64,000 nucleotides of DNA from Prevotella aurantiaca JCM 15754 (GCF_000614025.1 NZ_BAKF01000004.1:62001-126000); one strand, 5' to 3'. Numbered from the stretch's first letter, positions 17,165 to 26,205 are shown. A program made the numbers and translations. The notes: generated from the sequence alone by a model not told the origin.

Positions 17165-18004
17165 ATGGCAACTACACAACAAAAAGCAGCCCCACAAAAG
17201 AAATCAGAGGGCTTCACAGGAGTTAGAGGCGCATTTTGGATTATCGCAGTTTGCGGTGTCGTAGCGTTTGTATTGTTCTTTACATGGTTTGGACATGATA
17301 TGCATTTCCAAGATCCTGGAACTAAAGAGCATCCTGCTGACGTATGGGGTACTATCTTTAAGGGTGGTATCGTGGTACCTGTTATTCACACATTGTTGCT
17401 CACTGTGCTCGCTATGTCTATCGAGCGTTGGTTGGCTTTAAAGACCGCTTTTGGTAATGGAACACTTCCTAAGTTCGTTGCAAACATTAAGTCTGCATTG
17501 AAAGATAACGATATGAACAAGGCTACTCAGCTTTGCGATAAGCAAAAAGGTTCTGTTGCAAATGTTGTACTTGCTTCTTTGAACGCATATAAGTCAATGG
17601 AAAGTGGTGCTAATGCAGGTATGAAGAAAGCACAGAAAGTTGCTAAGATTCAACAGGCTCACGAAGAAGCAACTCAGCTTGAGATGCCAACTCTTACAAT
17701 GAACCTCCCAATCATTGCAACACTCGTTACACTTGGTACCCTTACAGGTCTTCTCGGTACTGTAATTGGTATGATCAAGTCATTCTCTGCTTTGGCTACT
17801 GGTGGTGGTGGTGACTCTGTTGCGCTTTCTGCTGGTATTTCTGAGGCGTTGATTAATACTGCATTCGGTATTGCTACTTCTTGGTTTGCTGTAGTTTCTT
17901 ACAACTACTTCTCAAACAAGGTTGACAAGTTGACTTACGCACTCGACGAGGTTGGTTACTCAATTGCTCAGACATACGAAGTAAACCATACAGAAGAAGC
18001 TTAA
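17165..18004 (+). CDS. exbB: ExbB/TolQ-family proton channel subunit
   Basis: 279 residues. ExbB forms the inner-membrane channel that turns proton-motive force into movement of TonB. Helices at about 23-43 and 63-85, and two at about 178-203 and 217-240 with the family core LVTLGTLTGLLGTVIGMIKS. The leading Ala/Lys/Gln-rich segment is cytoplasmic. It opens a run exbB-exbD-exbD-tonB with short gaps (31, 1, 34 bases), so expression is probably coupled. It would power receptors such as the one at 8140. Confidence 0.95.
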   Translation: MATTQQKAAPQKKSEGFTGVRGAFWIIAVCGVVAFVLFFTWFGHDMHFQDPGTKEHPADVWGTIFKGGIVVPVIHTLLLTVLAMSIERWLALKTAFGNGTLPKFVANIKSALKDNDMNKATQLCDKQKGSVANVVLASLNAYKSMESGANAGMKKAQKVAKIQQAHEEATQLEMPTLTMNLPIIATLVTLGTLTGLLGTVIGMIKSFSALATGGGGDSVALSAGISEALINTAFGIATSWFAVVSYNYFSNKVDKLTYALDEVGYSIAQTYEVNHTEEA

Positions 18005-18035
18005 TTTTTGCTAACCCTTTAAATACATTATCGCT

Positions 18036-18689
18036 ATGGGTAAAGTAAAAGTTAAGAAAGAAGAAGTTTGGATTGACATGACGCCGATGTCAGACGTTAT
18101 GACCTTGCTGCTTACTTTCTTCATGCTCACCTCTACATTCGTAAAGAATGAGCCTGTGAAAGTAAATACACCAGGTTCTGTGTCTGAAATGAAGGTGCCT
18201 GAAAATGGTGTTCTTACAGTACTTATTAGTCCTGAGAAGAATGCTGCTGGTCAACCAACTGGCGAAGGTCAGGTATTTTTGAGCTACGATAATATTAATG
18301 AGTTGGGGCAAATTGTAGATATGGTTGCAAAACTTTCACCAGAACAGAAGAAAACTTTTTTGGGTGAATCTACAATAGGAGCACCATTAGACAAACTCCC
18401 AGCTTTTTTAAGTAAATCAGCAAAAGCTCGAAGTGAAGAACTTCCCAAAATGGGTATTCCTCTCGATAGTATAGAAGGACAGGATATGACAGAATTTCAA
18501 CAATGGGTTAATGCTGCTCGCACAGTAAATTCTAAAGTTAAAATTGCTTTGAAATCTGACGCAAATACTCCTTATGGTACAGTTAAGAAGGTGATGAGCG
18601 AACTCCAGGATATGGATGAAAGTCAGTACTATATGATTACACAGTTGGACGCTAAAAAGGCTGCAACAGCAGCTTCTAAGGAGAACTAA
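18036..18689 (+). CDS. exbD: ExbD/TolR-family protein, first copy
   Basis: 217 residues. A short cytoplasmic start, then one helix with the ExbD signature DMTPMSDVMTLLLTFFMLTS (proton-path Asp in PMSDVM), then a periplasmic domain. It is longer than the roughly 140 residues of E. coli ExbD, as is usual in Bacteroidota operons with two exbD genes. The stop is followed one base later by the start of the second exbD, implying coupled translation. Confidence 0.93.
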   Translation: MGKVKVKKEEVWIDMTPMSDVMTLLLTFFMLTSTFVKNEPVKVNTPGSVSEMKVPENGVLTVLISPEKNAAGQPTGEGQVFLSYDNINELGQIVDMVAKLSPEQKKTFLGESTIGAPLDKLPAFLSKSAKARSEELPKMGIPLDSIEGQDMTEFQQWVNAARTVNSKVKIALKSDANTPYGTVKKVMSELQDMDESQYYMITQLDAKKAATAASKEN

Positions 18690-18690
18690 T

Positions 18691-19350
18691 ATGGCAAATA
18701 AAAAAGAAAGCAAGCAGAAAAAGATGACTGTTCGCGTAGACTTTACGCCAATGGTTGATATGCTTATGTTGCTTATTACATTCTTCATGCTTTGTACATC
18801 ACTTAGCAAGCCTTCAACTATGGAGCTTACAATGCCAAGTAATGACAAGAATTTAAATGACGCAAAGAAGAATGAAGCTAAGGAGTCTCACTCTATAACC
18901 ATCTTTATAGGTGAAGATGACAAGATGTTCTATGGTGAGGGTAAACCTCAACTTGATAATCCTAATTGGTTGAAAAAGGCTGATTGGAGCACAGGAAAGA
19001 CTGGTATTCGTTACGTTCTTCAGCACAAGGAAGTAGACAATGGCGCAAGCGTTCCTTATAACGATATGCGTATTGCTGTACAAGACTTGCAAAAGAAGAA
19101 AGCTGCTAACGAAAAGGCTTATCCAGATAGCATTTATCAAGCTGAGCTTACAAATATCAAGTTAGGTAATGTAAATGGCAAGAAAGTACCAACTTTGACA
19201 GTCATTATCAAGCCTACTGATAAATCTTCTTATAAGCATCTTGTTGATATTCTTGATGAAATGCAGATTTCATATATTGCAACTTATGTCATTGATAAGA
19301 TTACACCTGAAGAAAAAGCTTTGCTTTTGAAAAAGGGTGTTAAAGCTTAA
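18691..19350 (+). CDS. exbD: ExbD/TolR-family protein, second copy
   Basis: 219 residues. The signature VDFTPMVDMLMLLITFFMLC carries the conserved Asp in PMVDML; a single helix is followed by a periplasmic domain rich in Lys. It differs substantially in sequence from the upstream copy, so it is an ancient paired paralogue rather than a recent duplicate. The two may form a heteromeric ExbD in the complex; that is inference from the conserved gene pair. Confidence 0.92.
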   Translation: MANKKESKQKKMTVRVDFTPMVDMLMLLITFFMLCTSLSKPSTMELTMPSNDKNLNDAKKNEAKESHSITIFIGEDDKMFYGEGKPQLDNPNWLKKADWSTGKTGIRYVLQHKEVDNGASVPYNDMRIAVQDLQKKKAANEKAYPDSIYQAELTNIKLGNVNGKKVPTLTVIIKPTDKSSYKHLVDILDEMQISYIATYVIDKITPEEKALLLKKGVKA

Positions 19351-19384
19351 TTTTAATGATGTATAACAATTAAAGAAAAGAAAC

Positions 19385-20269
19385 ATGGCAAAGATAGATT
19401 TATACGATCCTAAATGGGTCGATATGGTTTTCGCTGATAAGAACAAGTCATACGGAGCATATCAACTTCGTAAGTCTGTTTCACAGCGAAATATCAAATC
19501 ATTAATTATTTTGCTTGTTGCTGCATTCATTGGTGGTGGCTATTTAGCTTATCAAGTTAAGAAACACAATGATGAGCTTGCAGCACAAGAAGCATATGCT
19601 GCTAAGATGGAGTTGCAAGCAATAGAAGCAGCTAAGAAAGAGCAGGAAGAGCGTAAGAAACAACAAAAGAAAGAAGAGCCCAAGAAGATTGAGCCTGAAA
19701 AAGTTGTTCCAGAAACTCGTGCTACAGTGAAATTTACAGCACCTGTCATTAAAGATGACAAAGAAGTTAAGGAAGAAATGCCCCCAATGGTTAAAATGAA
19801 TAAAGAAACCAAGGCAGTCGGAGCTGAAACAAAAGAAGGTGTTGAAGATCGTAATATTGTAGCTGATAAAAGTACTGTGGCAACGCCAGAGCAGATTATT
19901 CCTAAGATTGAGAAGCCAGTAGAGGCTCCTAAGGTAGAAGCTCCTAAAGAAGATATTGAAAAGAAGATCTTTACTTTTGCTGAGCAACCACCAACATTCA
20001 AAGGAAATGTTCAAGCATGGCTTGTATCTCACTTGCAGTATCCTGCTTCGGCAGCAGAAAATAACATTCAGGGAAAAGTAATTGTGAAGTTTGTTGTTGG
20101 ACGTGATGGTTCTGTTAGCCAAGCACAAGTTATGCGTGGTGTAGACCCTGCACTTGACCGCGAAGCACTTCGCGTTGTAAACAGCATGCCAAAGTGGAAT
20201 CCAGGTATGAACAACGGACAACCTGCTAACGTTTGGTTCCAACTTCCAATCACATTTAAGCTGAACTAA
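19385..20269 (+). CDS. tonB: TonB energy transducer
   Basis: 294 residues. N-terminal cytoplasmic stretch, helix at about 37-55 (SLIILLVAAFIGGGYLAYQV), a Lys/Glu/Pro-rich spacer to span the periplasm, and the C-terminal TonB domain at about 205-294 with WLVSHLQYPASAAENNIQGK, VGRDGSVSQAQVMRGVDPAL and the ending MPKWNPGMNNGQPANVWFQL. It touches TonB boxes of outer-membrane receptors. A large reverse-strand frame overlaps the Lys/Glu-rich spacer but is only a composition artefact. A hairpin terminator follows. Confidence 0.95.
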   Translation: MAKIDLYDPKWVDMVFADKNKSYGAYQLRKSVSQRNIKSLIILLVAAFIGGGYLAYQVKKHNDELAAQEAYAAKMELQAIEAAKKEQEERKKQQKKEEPKKIEPEKVVPETRATVKFTAPVIKDDKEVKEEMPPMVKMNKETKAVGAETKEGVEDRNIVADKSTVATPEQIIPKIEKPVEAPKVEAPKEDIEKKIFTFAEQPPTFKGNVQAWLVSHLQYPASAAENNIQGKVIVKFVVGRDGSVSQAQVMRGVDPALDREALRVVNSMPKWNPGMNNGQPANVWFQLPITFKLN

Positions 20270-20322
20270 TTAAAAAATGAATCGAACTTAGTGTTACATT
20301 TTGTAGGAATTATACAAACCAT

Positions 20323-20356
20323 AGTCTTTCTCTCCTCGTATTTGGAGAGAAAGACT
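20323..20356 (+). terminator. Terminator after tonB
   Basis: 13-bp perfect stem AGTCTTTCTCTCC / GGAGAGAAAGACT (20323-20335 with 20344-20356). It lacks a strong T-tract, so partial read-through into the downstream lipoprotein gene is possible. Confidence 0.65.
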
Positions 20357-20398
20357 TAGGTTCATCAAGTGTAAAACCAAATGTAGTTACTAGAGAAA

Positions 20399-20511
20399 GT
20401 TTTGTTAATGAATGGCTTATTTCTCATTTACAGAGTTCTCAGAAAGTTGCGGACTCATCTGTAAGGTCATGTAATTGTGAAATTTGTTTTTTAAGTTATG
20501 GTTCTATCAGT
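20399..20511 (+). pseudogene. Degenerate remnant of a second tonB 3' region
   Basis: This non-coding stretch aligns by eye with tonB at about 20008-20118. It starts with a translated NEWLISHLQ (tonB: QAWLVSHLQ) at 20408-20434. After a frame change, GHVIVKFV at 20466-20489 matches GKVIVKFV of tonB, and ATGGTTCTATCAG matches ATGGTTCTGTTAG. Between the anchors the sequence has diverged, and stop codons and frame changes are present. It lies directly after the tonB terminator, so it looks like an old tandem duplication that has decayed. Confidence 0.7.
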
Positions 20512-20670
20512 TAATCGCAAAATGTGTATAGAATGTTAAACCAAACAAAACGCTCAAGCACTTCATAATAAAAAATAGTATGCGAAAATAAAATTCTGGT
20601 TTAATTAATGGTAATCCTGAGATGTCGCGCACTATCTAAATTACTTTTAAATCAAATTAATTCGTATTTT

Positions 20671-21633
20671 ATGAAACGAACAGCATTTTACATATTCTTA
20701 GTATTTATTGCATCTGTAGTTTTTCTTTCATCATGTGGTGAGAAAAAAGCTAAGGATGGTAGAACAGATACACCAATATCAGGAACAATTAAATTTGCCG
20801 CTGATGAAAGTTTTAGTCAGTTTATTGACGAAGAATTGCATGTATATCAGTATCGTTTCCCTCAAACTCATCTTTTACCTGTATATACAGATGATAACAC
20901 AGGAATGAAGATGCTCCTTGACCTTAAGGTGAATCTTTTATTTTCATCTCACGGATTGCAAAAAGGTGAAGATGCAATATTAAGAGGTAAAGGTCCTATT
21001 CCGTCAGTATTTCCTATAGGGTATGATGGAATAGCATTTATCATCAATAAAAGTAACTTAGATTCATGTATCACAGTTACTGATGTTAAGCGTCTACTTA
21101 AAGGCGAAGTAACAAAGTGGAAACAACTTTATCCTAATTCAGATAAAGGAGACATAGAAGTTGTATTCGATAACAAAGCATCAGCAACACTACATTTTGT
21201 TGTTGATTCAATATTAGATGGAAAAAACATTAAGAGTCAGAATATCGTAGCAGCAAAGAATAGTAAGTCTGTAATCGAATATGTAAAGAAGACTCCAAAC
21301 GCAATAGGTGTAATTGGCTCAAATTGGTTGAATGACCGAAAAGATTCCACAAACACCACATTTAGAAATGATATTCGCGTCATGGCAATATCTAAAACAA
21401 GTAGAGCAGAAGATTATAATAGCTGGCAACCCTATCAAGCTTATTTCCTTGATGGTCGTTATCCATTTGTAAGAACTATCTACGCAATTGTTGCAGACCC
21501 TCATAAAGCTCTGCCCTGGGCATTTGCAAACTTTATTGCTGGTCCTATAGGACAAAAGATAATGTTAAAAACGGGTATGCTTCCTTATAGAGCTGAAATT
21601 ACAATTCGTGAAGTAAAAATAAAAACTGATTAA
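20671..21633 (+). CDS. PstS-like phosphate/substrate-binding lipoprotein
   Basis: 320 residues from the ATG at 20671; the upstream ATG at 20608 would put a basic 21-residue stretch before a perfect lipoprotein signal, so I reject it. The lipobox is VVFLSSC (Cys 22). The body has periplasmic binding-protein features seen in PstS-type proteins (IAFIINKSN, LLKGEVTKWKQLYPNSDKGD, SKSVIEYVKKTPNAIGVIGS, FANFIAGPIGQKIMLKTGML). No pst permease genes are adjacent; instead it sits between tonB and a TPR gene, a context common in Bacteroidota. It may serve a periplasmic role tied to TonB rather than a classical ABC importer. Confidence 0.8.
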   Translation: MKRTAFYIFLVFIASVVFLSSCGEKKAKDGRTDTPISGTIKFAADESFSQFIDEELHVYQYRFPQTHLLPVYTDDNTGMKMLLDLKVNLLFSSHGLQKGEDAILRGKGPIPSVFPIGYDGIAFIINKSNLDSCITVTDVKRLLKGEVTKWKQLYPNSDKGDIEVVFDNKASATLHFVVDSILDGKNIKSQNIVAAKNSKSVIEYVKKTPNAIGVIGSNWLNDRKDSTNTTFRNDIRVMAISKTSRAEDYNSWQPYQAYFLDGRYPFVRTIYAIVADPHKALPWAFANFIAGPIGQKIMLKTGMLPYRAEITIREVKIKTD

Positions 21634-21708
21634 ATCATCAAACTTTCTATTGTATATTAAGTCATAGTTACTAATCCAGTATAAAGTTTATCTAATTTAT
21701 AAATGATT

Positions 21709-23124
21709 ATGAAGACAAAGAAATATTTATTAGCTGGAGCTTTGATACTAAGTTTATCAACTCCTGTATTAGCACAAAACGATGGTTATAAGGTAGCTCT
21801 TAATCCTATTATCAGCGCTATCGAAGCTGCACCAACAGATTTAAATGCTGGTAAGGACCTTATAAAAGAATATATTAAAACCTATAAGAAAGATGAGCAA
21901 GCTCTTACAGCTCTTGGTAACGTTTTTTTGGCACAGCGTAACTTTACTGAAGCGATGAAGATTGCAAATTCTATCGTTTCTAACAAGAAGATGAATGGAA
22001 CATTAGGATATCTTCTTCTTGGTGATATTGTTGCTTTGCAAGATAGTGTTGGTAATGCTGGTTCTGCAGCTCAACATTACGCAACTGCTATAAGCCTCGA
22101 TCCTCATAATGTTGCAGCCTACGAGCGTTATGCAAAAGTATATCGTCACGTAAATTCTCAAGTTTCAATACAGAAATTAGAAGAACTTCGTCAGGTTGAG
22201 CCTAATTATCCCGTAGAAGCTACAGCTGCTGAAATTATGCTTGGTGATGGTAAATTTGCTGAAGCTCTTTCTTGGTTCGATAAAGCTAATCGTGCAAATT
22301 TAACAGAGGACAACTTCTATAAATATAGCTATACTGCTTATGTTCTGAGAAAGTATGATAAAGCTATGGAAATAGTAGAAGCAGGTTTGCAACGTTTCCC
22401 AAGTAGTGAATATCTTTCACGTGTTGGTATGATGTCTTCGGTTGAGAAGGGCGACTTTACTGCTGCTTTAAATTTTGCAAACAAGATGTTTAGCGGTTCT
22501 GGTAAGAAAGTAGCTAATGACTATGCTATTTATGGAAAAGCGTTAGCAGGTAATAAAGAATATGATAAGGCAATTGAGAATCTTAACAAGGCTCTTGATA
22601 TGGACAAGAAAAATCTTGAGCCAATGAAGACAATAGCTGAAGTTTATATTGCTCAAGGTGATGTTGAAAATGCATTAAAAGTTCAAATGGATTATCTTTC
22701 AAAGAACCAAAATGCTAACTCTAATGATTGGGCAAAACTTGCTCAAGCATGGATAGAAAAAGCTGAAACAGAAACTGATAGAGCAGTAAAGAATACCTAT
22801 TTGGATAAAGCCATTGCAATTTACGATCAAATGGTAGTTAAGTTCCCATCTATTTCTGATTGGATTTGGTCTAATCAGGCTAATGCAGCACAGATGAAGA
22901 ATGATGCTGACAAGGTTGCTGATATCTATAAGAAGATTGCAGCATATGAGGAAGCAAAACCACAGCTTGATGATGAAGCAAAAGCATATTTGGAGCAGGT
23001 TTACTATGGTCTTGGATATTATTATTCAAAGCTTAACAATCAAGAAATGGCTAAACAATACTTTAACAAAGTATTGACAGTAAATCCTAATAACGAAAAT
23101 GCGAAAAAAGCTTTAGGTCTTTAA
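21709..23124 (+). CDS. Secreted tetratricopeptide repeat protein
   Basis: About 471 residues (ATG at 21703 adds two). Signal peptide MKTKKYLLAGALILSLSTPVLAQ. TPR-type helix pairs fill the rest, e.g. LGYYYSKLNNQEMAKQYFNK and AIYGKALAGNKEYDKAIENL. It likely acts as a periplasmic or outer-membrane-associated scaffold. It follows the PstS-like gene after about 70 bases and ends the exbB-tonB region; a strong terminator follows at 23151. Confidence 0.85.
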   Translation: MKTKKYLLAGALILSLSTPVLAQNDGYKVALNPIISAIEAAPTDLNAGKDLIKEYIKTYKKDEQALTALGNVFLAQRNFTEAMKIANSIVSNKKMNGTLGYLLLGDIVALQDSVGNAGSAAQHYATAISLDPHNVAAYERYAKVYRHVNSQVSIQKLEELRQVEPNYPVEATAAEIMLGDGKFAEALSWFDKANRANLTEDNFYKYSYTAYVLRKYDKAMEIVEAGLQRFPSSEYLSRVGMMSSVEKGDFTAALNFANKMFSGSGKKVANDYAIYGKALAGNKEYDKAIENLNKALDMDKKNLEPMKTIAEVYIAQGDVENALKVQMDYLSKNQNANSNDWAKLAQAWIEKAETETDRAVKNTYLDKAIAIYDQMVVKFPSISDWIWSNQANAAQMKNDADKVADIYKKIAAYEEAKPQLDDEAKAYLEQVYYGLGYYYSKLNNQEMAKQYFNKVLTVNPNNENAKKALGL

Positions 23125-23150
23125 AAGCCAAAATGATATTTTAATGATAA

Positions 23151-23178
23151 GGCGACAGCGGAAGCTGTCGCCTTTTTT
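23151..23178 (+). terminator. Terminator of the TPR gene
   Basis: 9-bp GC-rich perfect stem GGCGACAGC / GCTGTCGCC, loop GGAA, followed by TTTTTT. Confidence 0.92.
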
Positions 23179-23314
23179 ATTTTATTCTTCTTTATACTTA
23201 TCATTTTCATTCTATAACGATACTTCATTTTTTTATAAATGGTATACATGATTCATTTCTTTTAGATAGAAATATATTTCTTTATCTCTTTGGTGCTAAT
23301 TCAATTATTTTATG

Positions 23315-23322
23315 TAAGTTTG
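23315..23322 (+). promoter_or_regulatory. Predicted -7 box of the exonuclease gene
   Basis: TAAGTTTG fits TAnnTTTG; it gives a leader of about 78 nt. Confidence 0.45.
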
Positions 23323-23406
23323 TGTTAGAAATTCCATATCGATGACCATTATTTTTAATTATAAATGGTCTGATAAGAATAGGTTTAATACTTACTTATA
23401 TTCATA

Positions 23407-23958
23407 ATGCATAATATAAATTTTATAGCTATCGACTTCGAAACAGCAACGGCTAAAAGAAATTCAATTTGTGAAGCTGGTATATGTATTGTAAATGGAG
23501 GTCAAGTGGTACAATCTAAATCGTGGTTAGTACGTCCTGAAGGCAATCGTTATGATTATTGGAACACCCAAATACATGGTATACAGCCTGCTGATACAGC
23601 TGATGCTCCATTATTTCCTGAAGTTTGGGCTGAAATTTCAGAATATTTACGCCAATGTCCTGTATTAGTAGCTCATAATGCTTCCTTTGATATAAGTTGT
23701 ATTCGTCATTCTTTAAAGTCCTATGGTATTCCTGTTCCCGAAGTAGATTATTATTGTTCTCTGCGTGCAGCTCGTCATATTTATGATTTCGATTGCAACA
23801 AACTCGATTATCTGTGTGATCAATTTGATATATCTTATGGACATCACCATCGTGCAGGTGATGATGCGGAAATGTGTGCCCGTCTTTTTTTACGTGAAAT
23901 AAAAGATGCAGGTTGGGTGGAATTAGAAGAAATGAGTTTTTGTAATGGCAAACTATAA
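23407..23958 (+). CDS. DEDDh-family 3'-5' exonuclease (DnaQ-like)
   Basis: 183 residues. The three exonuclease motifs are present: Exo I IAIDFETA near residue 6, Exo II LVAHNASFDISCIR near 92, Exo III HHRAGDDAEMCARLF near 150, with the His-x4-Asp arrangement of the DEDDh subgroup. It resembles DNA polymerase III epsilon-like stand-alone exonucleases rather than RNase T or oligoribonuclease. No partner gene is nearby. DNA or RNA as the true substrate cannot be told from sequence. Confidence 0.85.
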   Translation: MHNINFIAIDFETATAKRNSICEAGICIVNGGQVVQSKSWLVRPEGNRYDYWNTQIHGIQPADTADAPLFPEVWAEISEYLRQCPVLVAHNASFDISCIRHSLKSYGIPVPEVDYYCSLRAARHIYDFDCNKLDYLCDQFDISYGHHHRAGDDAEMCARLFLREIKDAGWVELEEMSFCNGKL

Positions 23959-24099
23959 ATACTTGGTAAATAGCACGCATTTTTTTTGCTAATCAGCAAC
24001 TTATGATTTATAAGCTTTAACGTACTCGTAGTTTTTTTCAAGATTCTATTTTATTTTATATAGAAATTGTTCCAACTTTTCAGTAGTTCGTAAATGTCT

Positions 24100-24190
24100 T
24101 TTGAATTTATATATAATTCGCTCGAATTTATAATTATAAAATAGGAAAAACATAATTACGTTTTTTTATTTTGTAATTATAATTTTTCCG
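24100..24190 (+). repeat. 21-22 bp periodic array, family B, locus 2
   Basis: TAATTA centres at 24131, 24153 and 24174 (spacings 22, 21), preceded by a degenerate unit: GAATTTAT recurs at 24103 and 24124, 21 apart. Confidence 0.65.
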
Positions 24191-24265
24191 ATTCATTCTT
24201 TTTCTGTCTTTTCACGAATATTGTAAAAAATGTATGAGTATATTGAAGTAAATTTAAATTTAAAC

Positions 24266-24302
24266 AAAACAGCCTCTGTACTATGTGTACAGAGGCTGTT
24301 TT
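24266..24302. terminator. Bidirectional terminator between convergent genes
   Basis: 16-bp perfect stem AAAACAGCCTCTGTAC (24266-24281) with its complement at 24287-24302, loop TATGT, A/T-rich on both sides. It sits 16 bases beyond the stop of the minus-strand transporter gene. Confidence 0.85.
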
Positions 24303-24317
24303 ATTATTTTATTTTTC

Positions 24318-25223
24318 TTATTTTTTATTGGCAAAGAATACACCAATTAGGATTAACACACTACCAATAGCAGCTTCGACTGTCATTTTTTCACCTAAGA
24401 AAATGGCGCTAATAATGACAGTACAGATAGGGCTAAGATAGTTGTAGTTAGCTATTTTTACAGCACCCACTTTTTCGGTAACAAAACTCCATGCACCAAA
24501 ACAGAAAAACGATGCTACTAAACCAAGGAAAAGAAGGTTAAAAGTAACAGGAAGATCTGTAAGGAAATGATCTAATGGGAATTGCCATGGTGTAATAATA
24601 AATAATGGCAAACTTGTTAGTGAACCATAAAAGAACATTTTTCTAGTAAGAAATGCTGCACCATATTTTTGACTTAATGGACGTAGCAATAAGCAATATG
24701 CACCAAAACATGCAGTTGATAACAAAGCTAAAGCATCTCCCAAAATGCGATCTTCTACTACTGAGGATTCACTGTTTCCACCAAATATTATGAACGATAC
24801 ACCTACCAAAGCAATAAGAGAACCAATTGCAAGCGGTTTTGTTAGCTTTTCTTTGCAGAAAAGTATAGCAAAAAACATGGTAAATAATGGTGATGTGCAG
24901 AGAATAAAACTAATATCGTTTACACTACCTACTTGAACAGCAAAATTTTCGGGTATGAAATAGAGCGAACCTCCTAACAGACCACAAGCCACCATCAATA
25001 GTTCGTCCTTAAGATTGTCGGACCATAACTTCTTATATGATAGTGTCCACATAGCAAGATATGCTATGATGTAGCGAGATAGAAATACTTCGTCAGGGCG
25101 CATACCACCTTGTATCACTACTTTTGTGTTCACAAGCGTCGCACCCCAAATGCTTACAACTAAAATTGCAATAAGATGATAGAGTAATACTCTATTCTTC
25201 CCCTCTGTAATGGTGTTAGTCAT
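24318..25223 (-). CDS. EamA/DMT-superfamily transporter
   Basis: 301 residues from the ATG at 25223; a longer frame opens with TTG at 25256 inside the predicted -7 box and cannot be transcribed. About ten hydrophobic helices in two homologous halves, each with EamA features: IAILVVSIWGATLVNTKVVI in the first and GLVASFFCFGAWSFVTEKVG in the second. The family exports small metabolites or amino acids across the inner membrane. Substrate unknown. It has its own promoter and terminator. Confidence 0.85.
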   Translation of the reverse strand: MTNTITEGKNRVLLYHLIAILVVSIWGATLVNTKVVIQGGMRPDEVFLSRYIIAYLAMWTLSYKKLWSDNLKDELLMVACGLLGGSLYFIPENFAVQVGSVNDISFILCTSPLFTMFFAILFCKEKLTKPLAIGSLIALVGVSFIIFGGNSESSVVEDRILGDALALLSTACFGAYCLLLRPLSQKYGAAFLTRKMFFYGSLTSLPLFIITPWQFPLDHFLTDLPVTFNLLFLGLVASFFCFGAWSFVTEKVGAVKIANYNYLSPICTVIISAIFLGEKMTVEAAIGSVLILIGVFFANKK

Positions 25224-25253
25224 ATAAATATCTATGTATGATTTAGAGTAGCG

Positions 25254-25284
25254 CAAAGTTAAGAATTTTTAGACTATAAACAAA
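25254..25284 (-). promoter_or_regulatory. Promoter of the EamA transporter gene
   Basis: Minus strand: TTTG (25281-25284), 19 bases, TAACTTTG (25254-25261), then GCGC. Matches the Bacteroidota consensus and rules out the longer TTG-initiated frame. Confidence 0.75.
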
Positions 25285-25398
25285 ATTCTTGCTTTCAAAT
25301 ATTGTAGAAACCTGAAATTTATACGTTTTTTATGTGATATTTAACACTTGAAACTAAATTTAAGCCAGTAGTTTTCTTCCTTTTATTCTCTATAGTGT

Positions 25399-26181
25399 TT
25401 AATCTTTCACATTCACTTTCCGCAGAGTTTCAGCAGCTCTACACAAGTCTTTAACCACTTCGCCACCTATTATTAATCCAGCTGCTGCAGGTACCCATGC
25501 GTTCGAAGCAGGCGTTGTTCGTTTCTTATGTGCAATAGTTTCAGATTTTTCAATTTCACAGTTTGATTCTTGGTTTTCTTCTATTGATAAAGATGATAAT
25601 GGTTCTTCTGGACTATAAACAACCTTTATATTGCGTACGTTTGTTTTGCGCAGTTTCTTTCTTAGTACTTTTGCCAAAGGGTCGTTTATAGTTTTAAATA
25701 AATCAGTAACCATAAGTTGTGTAGGTTCCATTTTAAAAGCTGCCCCCATACTACAAATGATAGGTGTTTTAAGATTATGACAACGTGTTATAATATCAAT
25801 TTTTGCTACTACAGTGTCAATGCAATCTACGACATAATTATATGCTGAAAAGTCAAATTGGTCTGCCACTTCAGGAAGGTAGAATGTTTGAAACTTCCTT
25901 ACTTCACACGAAGGATTAATGTCTTTTATTCGTTCTTCCATAACATCAACCTTTGCTCGTCCGAGTGTAGAATGAGTAGCAATGATCTGACGGTTCATAT
26001 TCGATAATCCGATGTGGTCGTCATCAACAATGGCTATTGTGCCCACGCCACTGCGTGCCAATACTTCTACAACATATCCACCAACGCCGCCAACACCAAA
26101 AACCAGCACTTTGCTATTCTTTAAGGTGTCCATAGCATCGCTACCCAAAAGTAGTTCTGTTCTTGAAAATTGATTATCCAT
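25399..26181 (-). CDS. tcdA: tRNA threonylcarbamoyladenosine dehydratase TcdA
   Basis: 260 residues from ATG at 26181; the longer frame begins with TTG inside the -7 box. An E1-like ThiF-fold enzyme that cyclises t6A37 of ANN-decoding tRNAs to ct6A using ATP. Nucleotide-binding VFGVGGVGGYVVEVLARSGV, the VDDDHIGLSNMNRQ segment and the VVDCIDTVVAKIDI region are typical; a conserved Ser/Gly-rich GAAFKMEPTQ follows. It lacks the longer features of ThiF or MoeB. Transcribed alone, divergently from the MFS gene at 26322. Confidence 0.92.
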   Translation of the reverse strand: MDNQFSRTELLLGSDAMDTLKNSKVLVFGVGGVGGYVVEVLARSGVGTIAIVDDDHIGLSNMNRQIIATHSTLGRAKVDVMEERIKDINPSCEVRKFQTFYLPEVADQFDFSAYNYVVDCIDTVVAKIDIITRCHNLKTPIICSMGAAFKMEPTQLMVTDLFKTINDPLAKVLRKKLRKTNVRNIKVVYSPEEPLSSLSIEENQESNCEIEKSETIAHKKRTTPASNAWVPAAAGLIIGGEVVKDLCRAAETLRKVNVKD

Positions 26182-26205
26182 ATTGTCTAAATTCGTTTGT
26201 GGCTG

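Larger units (their letters stand above)
23959..24317. other. Gap between exonuclease and EamA transporter genes
   Basis: Convergent genes meet here. It holds a family B array (24100-24190) and a hairpin terminator (24266-24302); nothing else is supportable. Confidence 0.6.

Noticed and set aside
19544..20242. Long reverse-strand frame opposite tonB (232 codons)
   Set aside because: It mirrors the Lys/Glu-rich spacer and conserved TonB domain on the forward strand; its translation is low-complexity and unlike any protein, with no promoter.
23407..23958. DEDDh exonuclease as a CRISPR or defence nuclease
   Set aside because: It stands alone next to housekeeping genes, with the ordinary DnaQ-like motif set and no associated effector genes.
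24318..25256. Longer TTG-initiated forms of the EamA, tcdA, mutY, TPM, IMP cyclohydrolase and 36086 genes
   Set aside because: In each case the TTG lies within or upstream of the predicted -7 box, so the first codons would not be transcribed; an internal ATG fits the family start or promoter better.
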